Of a stretch of 64,000 bases of DNA, positions 33,936 through 44,890 are shown piece after piece. Within the stretch, counting starts at the first letter, position 1. Each line of letters begins with the position of its first letter. This DNA is from Crossaster papposus (taxonomy: Eukaryota > Echinodermata > Asteroidea > Velatida > Solasteridae), in the NCBI GenBank assembly GCA_037893245.1, contig JBAIAA010000537.1, forward strand, positions 372,001 through 436,000, given 5' to 3'. The position numbers and the translations under genes are program-made. The notes under the pieces were generated by a model. That model worked only from the letters and a program-made list of their open reading frames with translations, was not told the DNA's origin and did not search any database.

Positions 33936-34973
33936 TTATAAAATCCTGGACAATGCTGGAATAGAGGATTTTCTATATCTGTCAGTTCTACAGAGTGGTT
34001 GAACTAACCCTTTCAAAGAATTTTCTCTCAGATGTCTAAGTTTAAAGTCAGTTTTAAGAGGGGGAAGCATATTCCTATATCTGGTGGATTTCAACAGTTG
34101 TTCACCCCATTTAACAAAAAGCATAGCACGTCTATTTTCAAGAGAGGGAAGATCTAAAATTTCAAGCGCTGTACGGTAACTTTGATATTCCTGATAGCCT
34201 ATTATGATACGACATGCCCGTACTTGGACACTTTCTATTTTACCTGCCTGCTGTTTAGTAATAGAACTATGACAGACTTGGCTGGCATACTCAACTATGG
34301 GTCTAATATAACACATGAAAACAGAGACTAAGTCTGACCTAGGGACACCTGATTTCTTTAAAATACACAAAGTAAACAACTTGCGTGACGCTCTGGAAAC
34401 AATATCAGCTACATGTCTATCCCACTTAAGATCATTCTGTATTATAACACCAAGGAGCTTCATATGAGTGACAGTCTTTAGTTCAGATGAATTGAGGCTG
34501 AAGATGTAGTTTGGTGTTTGACGCCTTAAGAAACTGATTTTTATAATGTGGCATTTGGAAGGATTGGGAACAACATCCTTAATTTTACACCAGTTGGACA
34601 GATCATCGAGATTGGTTTGCAATTGGGATTGCTCACCAAAATTGACAATCTCCCCAATCGTCAGGTCGTCCACATATTTCCATCGCCTGCAGCTACCAAC
34701 TGCAGCGTCATTGACTAAAATAAGGAAAAGAATTGGCCCAAGCTTGGTTCCTTGGGGAACACCACAACTGATGGTAGCAAGAGAGGAAACATGGTTATTA
34801 ACTTTGGTGTTATGTGTGCGACCGGTGAGGAAGTTACAGACAATAGGGATAATAGAACGCCTGACCCCAAGATCAATTAGTTTGTTGATAGATAACAATA
34901 GTATGATTGACACAATCAAAAGCTTTGGTGAAATCAACAGCAGAAAGATGGGCGTAATGGTTAGGTTTATCAA
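33936..34973 (-). pseudogene. LINE reverse transcriptase C-terminal part (copy 3)
   Basis: Contains the GVPQG and YVDD motifs and the normal C-terminus. The first ~30 residues of this frame are out-of-frame readings: a GATA tetranucleotide duplication near 34890 shifts the frame just after the NHTIVI motif, separating this part from the endonuclease half. Confidence 0.92.
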
Positions 34974-36369
34974 GACCCTCGTAAACGGAGTTTAACATGT
35001 CTACAAGATAATGCACAGTAGAACTACCTTTAATATTACCATATTGTTTAAGATCCAGTTTATCAGTAATATCTTCAATTATCCACTTAACAACAAATGA
35101 TTCAAGAATACGAGCAAAAATCGGAGTCAGTGAGATAGGTCTTAATTGATGAAATGACAACATTTTCTTTTCCTTGGGAATTGGTACAATGGTTGCAGTT
35201 TTCCAAACACCAGGAAAGTTACCATTAATAATGCACGAGTTAAATATATGAGTCAGAGGTCTTGAGAGTTCAGGTGCAAATTCTTTGATTAATCTGATGG
35301 GTAAGTCTGAAGGATGACTGGATTTGTTTGTTTTTAGAACATTAGGAGGTGGGGTGTCTGCAGGCAGGTACGCAGGTAGGTTTTCTGTGTCCAAAGCAGG
35401 GAGCTGATTACAGATTTGAGCAAAGTGATTGTTGATGGCTTCAGCTGTGTGTTCTGGTTGAGAATTAGCTCCAGGTATTGGTGTTGGCTTCGGTTTCAAG
35501 TGACAAATGTTCTGGACTTGTTTGTGCCACTTAGCTGGATGGTAACGCTTGAGGTTACGGACAGATTCAATGTAAAATTTAGTTTTGGCATTTTTTATCA
35601 GATTATGGATTTGATTGCGCAAGAAACGCCATTTCATCATATCTCTCTTAATGTACGCTTGTTGGCGAAGTGAAAAAACTTTCTTGATTAGAGGAGTCAT
35701 CCAAGGTTTATCCGAAGGACGTAGCCCCGATTCACTGACAGGAAAGTGTTGCTTATAGGCACTATTGATTTTTGTCACGAAATTGTTAACGATGTTATCA
35801 GTTGAGTGTTCATCTGAGGAAACAACATTCCACGTATGGTCGGTAATCCATTGGCCAAAAGACCGCACTGCTGAATCCCGGTATGGGCGCCAGCTAAATT
35901 TGGAGCTTATTTGAATTGGGAGTTCAACAGAGGGTTTGACGAGGATGCAGCAGTGATCACTTCTTCCCAAGGGTGATAACCTTTCAGGTTCGACAAATGA
36001 TACCGGAGAGTTTGTATAGATCTTGTCCAGAGTAGCATTTTCTCGGGTAGGGAATGATATGAGCTGAGTCATACCAAGATCCGATTCCATGGTGGTGGTT
36101 TGAAGATGATTAAAATCTCCAACAATGGTGAAAATAGCAGAGAAATCCTTTGTACGGATGTCGTCGACTGTGTAGAAAATATGCTGAAGTATTTCCTCGG
36201 CATAGTTGGAACCCGGGGGGTAGTAAATTACACAAATGTACAAATTACTTGTTGAGCGAAGGACTTGTTTCAGATCACATTTGAGCCACAAACACTCAAA
36301 CTCACAGGAGTGGTTTAGCACTGGGTGTACATTCATATTGTCCTTGGCATAAACAGCCAGAATCGTCAA
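34873..36369 (-). pseudogene. LINE endonuclease plus start of reverse transcriptase (copy 3)
   Basis: A continuous 498-residue frame joins the AP-endonuclease motifs (GDFN, GRSDHC) through the linker and into the reverse transcriptase up to DFTKAFDCVNHTIVI, where the GATA insertion ends it. This copy shows that the endonuclease and reverse transcriptase form one frame, and that the break in copy 1 is secondary. The upstream palindrome stop is present here too. Confidence 0.93.
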
Positions 36370-36418
36370 AACGGACGCGGTGGTGGTGCACCACCACCGC
36401 GTCCGTTTTGACGATTCT
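36359..36418. repeat. Perfect 60-bp palindrome (copy 3)
   Basis: Identical to 25891-25950, so it existed before the triplication, or both were copied together. Confidence 0.95.
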
Positions 36419-37310
36419 TAGCAAAGCATGTAAATCCTGGAATGTTAGCGGAATGAATAGTAGATTCATTTAGCCAGGTCTCAGTGACTGCAGCTAAATC
36501 AACCATATTAGCAGTGAGAAGTAGTTGTAATTCCTCCATTTTATTTATTAGAGACCGTGCATTGGTGAGCAGTAACCTAGGAAGTGGGGATTTTTTAACA
36601 TGCTGATCAGATTGGGGAAGCATAACAGGTACCAGGTAACGTGCTCTGGGTGTCATAAAAAGTTGTTTCTGTACAACAGTACGAGTAGAAGTAATAACAA
36701 CTGGTATAGCTGCTTCCAAAATTGAATAGTTTGGGCGTTTACTTCTTTTCAACCGTTGACCACCTTTGCGTCCTCGAGGTCGTTTGCAAATTCCAAGTGA
36801 CTTTATATAATCAAAAGTTGACTTGTGTAGATGATATTTACTACAAAGTGATACAAGTTGGGTTTGGGAATATATCAATCTGTTGTTGGATGCAGTCAGA
36901 TTGATTTCCGTTGTTGAGTTGATCCCAAGTTTATTCTTCATAATCATCATACTGTTGTCATGATGCAATGCTATTGTTGTAGCTCCTACTTTACCAAGGT
37001 CATTGTAGTGTATTGGGCCTGGGTTCTTCAGGACGTCCATGAACACGGTTATGTCCGAGGGTGGGTCATGGCCAGGAATAGCGAAACAGGTCTGGCCGTG
37101 TTTAGACCATTTAGATATTGGTTTCTTAGTAGATCGAAAACCAAAGGTACAAAGTTGAGTTGATGATGGCTGCGGTTGACATACAGCAGGTAAAATTACA
37201 AAGCGCAAACTGCAAGAGATTTCAGTATGACGAAAAGGGTAAAAAGCAGATGTGAAGATTATAATCGCTAAAAATACAGTACTGTTTCTTGGTATACAAA
37301 CAGCTGCCAT
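36366..37310 (-). pseudogene. LINE N-terminal region with 2A-like motif (copy 3)
   Basis: Translation identical to copy 1: hydrophobic N-terminus, DVLKNPGP encoded at 37037 down to 37014, basic stretch, and start of the endonuclease, ending at the palindrome stop. The probable 5' UTR is 37311 to about 37558. Confidence 0.88.
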
Positions 37311-37542
37311 CTTACATTACATGTAGTGCTAGTAGTAGTCCATGTTCACCAAGGTTGTCAAGAATTTGCATCAGAAATTCAGCATTTTCAGGTCACAAAG
37401 AATGTAAATAATATCACCAGCACACTCCACAGATAAAGAACATGAACACAAACTTCAAATAGAAGACGGATAACTCAACTAAAAGAATATTTTTGTAGAT
37501 TTAAAAAACACTTATTGCACACAAAATAAAAGTGCTGGCAGC

Positions 37543-38073
37543 CATTTTAAACAGCGCCCTCAACAAAATATATGTGTTGTAGACAATCAACCCACACGGC
37601 ACTGAAAGTTCCTTTTGCCCCAAAAGAATGCTACGACACAAGTTTCGCTGTCAGTGGTGCAAAGTTTTGGAATAATCTGTCTGAACAATTGCGAACATTG
37701 GACTCATTCAGCACATCTAAATGGCGGCACTCGAACATGTCATCCGTTAGATTTTATGCCAATTGCGCTGATCTACGGAGTTATAACTTGGTTGCCACTG
37801 TGGAGCCGGATGGGAATTTCCCCTTCTCTTTTTCCCCCCAAAGGTTTTTTTTGCGGGTTTTCGCCTATCTCGTAAATCAGAATTAGTATCAATGTTTTGG
37901 ATTCATGTAAAATCCGTGTACGTCTGTAAATATTATGTTTGTAACTTTCTGTACATGTTGTTGTTGTTATAATACTGTTATTTTATTTAATGATGTATGC
38001 AGGGCCCTAATGAAAACCAGTTTTAAACTGTTTGGCACACCCTGGGTAAATAAATATGAATAAATAAATAAAT
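37543..38073 (+). pseudogene. 3' end of a second LINE family (copy 3)
   Basis: Same fragment as 27075-27605, with the AATAAATAAATAAA tail at its end. Confidence 0.85.
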
Positions 38074-38109
38074 AAACGAGTTTCGGAGTCAACCATTTAA
38101 GTGACACCC

Positions 38110-38470
38110 GAAACTCTAGTTAGTACCGTTAGGGTAGTCACGATTCCACAACAGCCGGAAAGTGTTCGCCTTTTGCGGACGTGCCGCGTGCAATTTATGG
38201 GAAACACACAGCGTGTGTACCGTATACATTGAATAAAAACGACTCAGCGCGCATGCGGGGCGAGTAGCTATTAGAGCTATGCTTTGAATGTCCTCGGAAT
38301 TTCACGGGTCTTTTCAACACTTGCGTCAAGACTGATTTCGGGAACAAATCGCTTGACAATCGAGGGCGCCCTCAATAAGCCCGTTTTCGGAGTATTGATG
38401 ATTAATGAACTACGGGACGGCGCGCCCCGGAACAAATGAAAAACTCAGTCTTGGAACAAGACTGGATGTT
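38110..38470 (-). mobile_element. TIR segment with AGTCTTG hairpin tip (copy 3)
   Basis: Same as 27640-28000. The hairpin tip is at about 38447-38463. Confidence 0.8.
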
Positions 38471-38579
38471 GACTCGCGACAGAGAGACAATAAAAAACCG
38501 GAAATTGAATTAGCCACGTATTCGGCCCGAGATTTGCCAACTTGGGCCCAGAATCTAGAACCGCGTATTCCCAAACGTG

Positions 38580-38780
38580 TTTTTAACCAAGGCCAATCCC
38601 CGGGAAATAAATCCCCGGGAAATTCCCGGTTTGTTTTTACCCCACCAACACCCCAGCAACCGTTCACACTAGACCCATTTGGTAACTCCCGGGGACACTA
38701 TTTCCCGGGAATATGCACAGTTGTTTCACACTGGCCATCAAACCCCGGGAAATATGTAAACTGAGGACGCCCATCAGAAA
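38580..38780. repeat. CCCGGG-rich repeat with TTCACACTA motif
   Basis: Six CCCGGG sites cluster with CGTTCACACTAGACCC and TTTCACACTGG motifs. It is related in style to 22610-22835 and 39485-39690. Element ends are not clear. Confidence 0.6.
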
Positions 38781-38856
38781 GTTCCAAAAGTCCCACAATG
38801 CCACGCATCATGCGGAAAAGAAAATAGAAGACCGGTACCTAACCACATGGGACCAC

Positions 38857-39185
38857 TGACCTCTACACATGGACAGATCATCATTGCTTCACACTTGAAG
38901 TCGGCGCGAACTGGAAGTGCAACATGGCGGACCCACGACATCACTCTGTGAGCCAATGAAATGTCCAGGTGTAAGGTTCAGTGGGTACGGTACGTATGAC
39001 GTAATGTTTATAAATAAAAAAATGTATAGAGTAAATCCACTGACCTCTACACCTGGACATTTCATTGGCTCACAGAAGTGACGTCTTTGGTCCGCCATGT
39101 TGCACTTCCAGTTCGCGCCGACTTCAAGCGTTAGTACAGCAGAATATGGACAATGGTCCGTCCAGGTGTAGAGGTCAGTGCATGG
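38857..39185. mobile_element. Nested inverted repeat built on CACTGACCTCTACAC.TGGAC
   Basis: The motif occurs four times with alternating orientation (near 38862, 38965, 39038 and 39160). Between them, 38893-38985 is the inverted copy of 39034-39130 (AAGTCGGCGCGAACTGGAAG, ATGGCGGACC and the complements), around a ~48-bp spacer. This is two nested hairpins, probably a MITE inserted into its own kind. Confidence 0.8.
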
Positions 39186-39189
39186 GACA

Positions 39190-39480
39190 TTATAAATACA
39201 CGTACACGAGAAGGAAGCTAAACACAGTCTTGTTCACGACACTTCTTTTATTAAATATTAAAACCATTCATTTTGCTCATATTTTTTTAAAGTAAATTAT
39301 TTGTATAATTTCCAAACGTTATTATTTGTCTTTTTAACTTAACTGTAAATATATTTACGAAAAGTTTGAAAGGTACTGCATTACAAGTCACCGCGCGAAT
39401 TATTTGGCGCGCTATTTGTGACCCTGTGACTTTTCGAGATTACCCGTGGACGCAAAAAGGTGGGGTAAGTTTAAACCCTG
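39190..39480. other. Non-coding stretch
   Basis: AT-rich sequence with nothing recognised. Confidence 0.4.
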
Positions 39481-39484
39481 CGAC

Positions 39485-39690
39485 GTTCACACTAGTTGCC
39501 TTTCCCCGGGAAAAACGTTAAACCCCGGGGATTTCTTCTTTAACCCTACTCCCGAGCAGGGGTAAATATTTCCCGGGGAAAAGCAGTTTCCCGGGGATTT
39601 CTTTGGTAGTGTGAACAGACCGACCGAAATTCCCCGGCAATTTCCAGGGGAATTGCCGGGGAAATCGTGTAGTGTGAAAGGGGCTTTACA
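39485..39690. repeat. CCCCGGGG-rich inverted-repeat cluster
   Basis: Begins GTTCACACTAG and ends near AGTGTGAAAGGGG, with another GTGTGAAC inside and many TTTCCCCGGG and CCCCGGGGATTTC motifs in both orientations. The flanking TTCACACTA/TAGTGTGAA pair suggests a MITE. Confidence 0.65.
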
Positions 39691-39869
39691 CTGAAACCAA
39701 CCACCCAATATTAGACACTCGGGCAAAGAATACACACATCGGTTTTATTGGCTGAGTTAGTTGGCAACGTAACCCACAGGCGGACGGCGGTGCATGGGTT
39801 TGAATTCACTCGGTTCTAGATTTTGTGCGCGCCCTCAGCCATTATAAATGATTTTAAAAACTATCCCAA

Positions 39870-40092
39870 AATACAAACAGTAATCTTAACATGATCGCTA
39901 GGCGCTGCTGATGGGACTGTCTGCTTAGTTCGTAGGCAACAGAACCCGTCCAGGCGGACTTTTCTCTCATATCTAATATGCAGAATGTAAACGTTGGGTG
40001 ACTAGCGCTTGTTAAACTAGTCTTGTTTGCAAGACGGTCTAATCACGGTATGCAGCGCGCGTAGGCCGCCGATGCGGGCGCCCTCTAACGTA
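39870..40092 (+). repeat. Dispersed repeat, copy 1 (partner at 61120)
   Basis: Matches 61120-61352 in order: GATCGCTAGGCGCTGCTGATG, GGCAACAGAACC, ATATGCAGAATGTAAACGTT, CTAGTCTTGTTTGCAAGAC, GTATGCAGCGCGCGTAG and GCGGGCGCCCTCTAAC. The AGTCTTG...CAAGAC hairpin links it to the MULE-like family. Confidence 0.85.
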
Positions 40093-40159
40093 CGTCGGCT
40101 ATTTAGACTAGCAGGATGCCGCGCTTCGCACGCTTGAGTATGGTGGCCCTGAAGGGACT

Positions 40160-40260
40160 ACGCAGATCGTGAATATTGACGTCAATATTCACGACAAATT
40201 TCACGACTTTCCTCAAAGTCGCGAATATTGACGTCAATATTGACGTCAAATTTCACGAGG
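40160..40260. repeat. TGACGTCA array, left arm
   Basis: AATATTGACGTCAATATT repeats, each containing the palindromic cAMP-response-element octamer TGACGTCA (three copies), with TTCACGAC and CGCGAATA linkers. Confidence 0.85.
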
Positions 40261-40559
40261 CCGGACATAAATTTTGACGCGAATTTTTTTACAGCAAGCT
40301 AGGTTGTCTTCTTATTCATCCATGGTTTAGGCTAGTCTTGCTCCAAGACTGTATTTGTTCCGGGGGAGCGCCGTCCCCCTATGCAGTTCATCAACCATCA
40401 ATACTCCGAAAACGGGCTTATTGAGGGCGCCCTCGATTGTCACGAGAGATCAGTGGATTTGTTTTAAAGGTATAGGTAGGATACGGTAGGATATATGGGC
40501 GGCCAATAGGGCAAAAAAGACAACATAAATAACTATATAATAAAGCTTGCAACGCCAAA

Positions 40560-40720
40560 AACATATAGAAAAACATACGAAAATACACAAACATACGAAA
40601 ATACACAAAAATACGAAACTAAACAAACGAAAATACACAAAAATACGGAATCGAAAGACAAACGAAATTACACAAAAACAAAACAACGAATAACATAAAA
40701 TAAAATAAAACAACAAATTG
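40560..40720 (+). repeat. ACGAAAATACACAAA-type low-complexity repeat
   Basis: Irregular units of CATACGAAAATACACAAA. Mirrored at about 45110-45270 in the other arm. The 205- and 211-residue Phe-rich frames across it are artefacts of the repeat. Confidence 0.8.
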
Positions 40721-40919
40721 AAACCAAATACAATTACAGATTTACAGAACATATATAAAAGAAAACGCGAAATGGACGAAAAAACAAACAAATGTTGTGC
40801 GCCCGCCGTACGAGTAAGACCGAAATAAACAAACAACTCCGAATCAAACAAACAACTCAGAAAACACGCAACTCCGAAATAAACAATCAACTCCGAAATA
40901 AACCATTGCTCTGTGAATA

Positions 40920-41175
40920 AACGAACTGCAACCCAGAAATATAAACGAACAACTCGGAAAGAAACAAACAGCTCAGAAATAAACGAACAACTCAGAAATA
41001 TACGAACCACTCGGAAATATACGAACAACTCGGAAATGTACGAACAACTCGGAAATGTACGAACAACTCGGAAATGTACGAACAACTCGGAAATGTACGA
41101 ACAACTCAGAAATGTACGAACAACTCAGAAATGTACGAACAAATCAGAAATGTACGAACAACTCAGAAATATGTA
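40920..41175 (+). repeat. 19-bp minisatellite, left inner arm
   Basis: About 12 units of AACTCGGAAATGTACGAAC. Because 57 bp (three units) is divisible by 3, every frame stays open, which explains the 159-residue repetitive frame. The inverted copy is at 44640-44890. Confidence 0.9.
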
Positions 41176-41754
41176 TAGGCGGAACTTGGCGAGACAATCC
41201 GAATACCCGAAAGAAATTACTGCACTAGTCTTGGATCCAAAACGTGGTATTAGACGGGCGCTAAATAGGGGTACGGCATACATGGCGCCGCGCGCTACTC
41301 ACATCGTCAAGACGTCTTGGATTAAAGACTATGCGGCCCAACCTCCTTCCATCGGTCGTGCCTATTATCGGTCACGGTACGCTAATGGATAAAACAGTGT
41401 TGCAGCTTACCTTTGAGATTGAGGTTGGTGCGGTAGTGCGGAACGTGCGAAAACGACGAATATAGGGCCGGCTGCCCGCGCGAACCATACCCTAGCCGGC
41501 CATGAATAACGTTTGCGTTTACTACTACTAGCTACTTTCTACACCAAATAAACAGAATTTACTGAAATAGGACAACCGTGAATCGAAATAACTTGAGTGC
41601 TGTTGCCAGACTAGACGTCGACAACAAACTGCAGCCAGCGGCAGCAGGTGGTGGTAAGTATCGTAGAAAAAAAGGCCAAAAATGTAAGGCACGAATGCCT
41701 TATCTGCATGCATGGGCATGGTCGAAGGGCCTTAAGCCCCAGTCCCACTGAAGC

Positions 41755-42275
41755 CGGATATGCTACGGATCGCCCCAGATCGCCCCGAATGGCCCCGGTT
41801 GAAACAGACGTTTGATCTGGGGTCATCCGGGGTGGACCGGGAAGGCAATCGAAAAAAAAAGGTGACATGTTCCCCGGTCCTACTGTTCTACCACGGTTTG
41901 ACTACGGTTCCGCCACGGATGGGCCCGGATCATCCCGGTTCAAGCCTGTTTTCCCCCCATGACCCCGAATGGTCACGGATTCAATACGGTTTCGCCACGG
42001 TTTCAATACGGATGCGCCACGGTTCATCCCGGATGTGCCACGGTTCACCCCGGATGACCCCGGATGACCCCGGATACACTACGGTTCATCCCGGTTCATC
42101 CGGGAAAAACCATAGTGCGTAGTGACACCGTAGTGAATCCGTGGTGAACCGTAGTGTATCCGGGGTCATCCGTAGTGGAACCGCAGTGGAGCCGTGTGTG
42201 AACCCACTCCCGTTTCATCCCGGATAAACACGGTTACACTACGGTTACGCTACGGTTTATCAAGGTTACACTACG
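41755..42275. repeat. GC-rich short repeat, CCCCGGATGA / CTACGGTT units
   Basis: Irregular 10-13 bp units combining ACTACGGTT, GCCACGGTT, ATCCCGGTTC and CCCCGGATGA, switching to the opposite strand after about 42105 (GTAGTGAATCCGTGG). It looks like a degenerate inverted minisatellite. It sits in the foldback loop. Confidence 0.75.
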
Positions 42276-42303
42276 GATCAACATATTAATATTACATATT
42301 TAT

Positions 42304-42385
42304 TACCCCCCCCCCCCCCTCCCCCCAATTTCTTTTTATATGTACATGTACATGTACATGTACATGTATATGTACATGTATATAT
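42304..42385 (+). repeat. Poly-C tract followed by ATGTAC microsatellite
   Basis: C-rich run at 42307-42328 and TGTACATGTACATG units at 42337-42385. Confidence 0.85.
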
Positions 42386-42599
42386 ACTGATTTATTAGCA
42401 TCATTCGACTATAGTGACGAAACAAAATTTCCCTTGTATGAGAGCATTGTGAATGGAAAATCTTTGAAAATAGAGCAATGATGATTACGTTTTGTTGCAG
42501 AAAGATTGAAAACTAGACTGCTAACAAGCAGCCATTGTATTAATTTTTTTATATTAATTTGTGATCATTTAAACATTTCACTTGTATATTCTTTTCAGA

Positions 42600-42720
42600 A
42601 ATCAAGAGTCCTAAACTAGGCACCACTGAAGTCCTTCTGGCTGGCAGCTGTATGAGGCTACATAATTATAATGGAGAGACATGCTACAATGGTACCACTG
42701 TTTGCTCAAGGGAGAAATGA
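42600..42720 (+). pseudogene. Possible Harbinger-type transposase relic (weak)
   Basis: After a good splice-acceptor-like TTCTTTTCAG, the plus frame reads VLLAGSCMRLHNYN, which resembles the C..LHN signature near the end of PIF/Harbinger DDE transposases. The match is short, and the frame is interrupted a few codons on either side. Treat as a hint only. Confidence 0.2.
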
Positions 42721-42729
42721 CACAAGCAA

Positions 42730-43960
42730 TGGTTATGCCATCAGTCTCCAGCAACTCTGAATCTCTCAAATCTTTGGAAATCTCAATTCAAAAATAGATC
42801 ATATTTCTTGGGGTTTAAAAAAGCACCACAATATTATTTGCAAGGTTGTCACATTGCTTTATTTTTCATAGCCTATTTTAATAGATTGAGCTTAAAAATG
42901 CAAGTTAACAGGAATATTTTAATACACAAATATACTACAAGGAATATCTTAGGGCAGACAACATAAATGTTTACAGTTTATCCAATATAAGGGCTGACAT
43001 TGCAGCACAACTTTAAAGACTGTACTGGAGATTGGGGGGGGGGGGGGGGGGGGGGTCACATGATCACACCAAAATGTTTGTTAACTTGAATTCTACACTC
43101 TCAACAATTATACATTACAGTGTATATAAAGGGTCATTCTTTTTCTCCACCTCTGAAAAAGCATCACCCCTAATGTCCTCTTGTTTAAGGAGTAAAGCAA
43201 ACGGGCTGGAAACGACAGTCATTGCAAATACTACTTGAATGGTAAAATGTATATTTAAACAGTTGACAACATGCTCCTCTCTTTTATTTCTATGTGGTAA
43301 TTTTGGACTCATGTTTGCACAATTGGCATACATTTGTGTTTATGTTTTTATCTTATTATACTTTACATGTATAGAACTCCGCTCTAAAGTAAAACAATAT
43401 ATATTTACTGGTTTGGACTGGTGTTCTTCACATTGCTAAATTTCCTGTCCCTTGTCATTTTAAAGATGAACATATTGTTTATTGTGAAATGTGAATGCAC
43501 TACTTGCATTAAATAATGAATATCTTGCGTCACACTTTGGACCAATGAAGAAACCATGATGACTTTGAAGATTCTAAAAATGAACAACGTATGTTCTTAT
43601 TTGTAACACTACATGTATGTACAGTAAAAATGCACTTTATTGGAATGCCTTTCCTAAACTTCACGATAAACAAAACTAATTGGGAAGATATGCTAATAAG
43701 TTACCTCATAATGAAGTATTCCTTTAAAAAGAAACATTATTTCATTACCATGTCATGCTCAAATAACCTTTGTCTTCACACATTAATATGTAATTGAAAT
43801 TGTATTTATTGAATAAAACAGCATTGATACTGACTGCTGGAATTAATTATTGTGGTATTAATTAATGCACAAAATCTTGCACCAGTAAAATGCAATACTG
43901 TGTTAACTGAGAATTCTTATCACAGGGGTTTGTTTATTAATTGGTGCTTCAGACGTGACC
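42730..43960. other. AT-rich loop sequence, no gene seen
   Basis: Apart from a poly-G tract (43034-43055), the sequence is AT-rich with only short frames and no family I know. Confidence 0.45.
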
Positions 43961-44009
43961 CTCGAAGTAGACAAAATCTAGAAGCACTCAACTCAGCATC
44001 TACTTCAAC

Positions 44010-44032
44010 GCCCCCCCCCCCCCCCCCCCCTC
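44010..44032 (+). repeat. Poly-C tract
   Basis: About 20 C residues. Followed at 44155-44330 by an AAGCC/AGCCC-rich strip. Confidence 0.85.
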
Positions 44033-44376
44033 TACCGTATTTCCAAAAAAATACCTACTAAAATTCATTGTATATTTTGAAAACCTTCGAAGAATAAACT
44101 TTGTCAGACCAAATTTCATATCACCAGTGAGAAAAATCAAGGTTTTTTTTCAGTTCGTGACTCGCGCCGAGCCGAGTATCGATAACCGAAGCCATATACC
44201 AGCCGAAGCCTCCCGAAGCCTGACCGTACGAATCGTTTTGGCCGCCATTTTGCTTTGTGATGAAGCCCGGAGCCTAGCCAAGCCCGAGCCTAGCCCCAAG
44301 CCCCAAGCCTCAAGCCCCATTTGGTAAACGCCCTATGTTTCGCACCACCAACCTCAATCTCAAAGGTAAGCTGCAA

Positions 44377-44405
44377 CCATTGATCTCCATAATGGAGATC
44401 AATGG
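44377..44405. repeat. 29-bp perfect hairpin insertion with CTGCAA flanks
   Basis: Two exactly complementary 14-mers (CCATTGATCTCCAT and its complement) around a single A. CTGCAA stands on both sides (44371-44376 and 44406-44411). The opposite arm of the foldback (near 41401-41407) has the sequence without the insertion and with one copy of the flank. Confidence 0.88.
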
Positions 44406-44639
44406 CTGCAACACTGTTTTATCCATTAGCGTACCGTGACCGATAATAGGCACGACCGATGGAAGGAGGTTGGGCCGCATAGTCTTTAATCCAAGACGTC
44501 TTGACGATGTGAGTAGCGCGCCGCGCCATGCATGCCGTACCCCTATTTAGCGCCCGTCTAATACCACGTTTTGGATCCAAGATTAGTGCAGTAATTTCTT
44601 TTGGGTATTCGGATTGTCTCGCCAAGTTCCGCCTATACA

Positions 44640-44890
44640 TATTTCTGAGTTGTTCGTACATTTCTGATTTGTTCGTACATTTCTGAGTTGTTCGTACATT
44701 TCTGAGTTGTTCGTACATTTCCGAGTTGTTCGTACATTTCCGAGTTGTTCGTACATTTCCGAGTTGTTCGTACATTTCCGAGTTGTTCGTACATTTCCGA
44801 GTTGTTCGTATATTTCCGAGTGGTTCGTATATTTCTGAGTTGTTCGTTTATTTCTGAGCTGTTTGTTTCTTTCCGAGTTGTTCGTTTATA
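44640..44890 (-). repeat. 19-bp minisatellite, right inner arm
   Basis: Inverted copy of 40920-41175: GTTCGTACATTTCCGAGTT units. Confidence 0.9.

Larger units (their letters stand above)
31817..38561. repeat. Tandem triplication, unit copy 3 (6745 bp)
   Basis: Full-length copy, 15 bp longer than copy 1. That difference equals the 11 bp missing from copy 1 (near 24999) plus the 4-bp GATA gained here (near 34890). Shared substitutions, such as CCCGAAGCG and CTCAATCC, group copies 2 and 3 against copy 1. Beyond 38561 the sequence continues CGCGTATTCCC instead of starting another unit. Confidence 0.93.

Noticed and set aside
40450..41085. Phe/Val-rich 205-211 residue frames in the arms of the large foldback, on opposite strands (also 44745-45362)
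   Set aside because: They mirror each other because the arms are inverted copies, and they run through 19-bp and ACGAAAATAC-type simple repeats whose period keeps all frames open.
40913..41392. 159-residue repetitive frame (YEQLRNVRTT units)
   Set aside because: It is the 19-bp minisatellite translated three units at a time; no codon evidence for a protein.
41755..42275. Zinc-finger or GC-rich promoter region
   Set aside because: Composed of short irregular CCCCGGATGA/CTACGGTT units in both orientations; a repeat.
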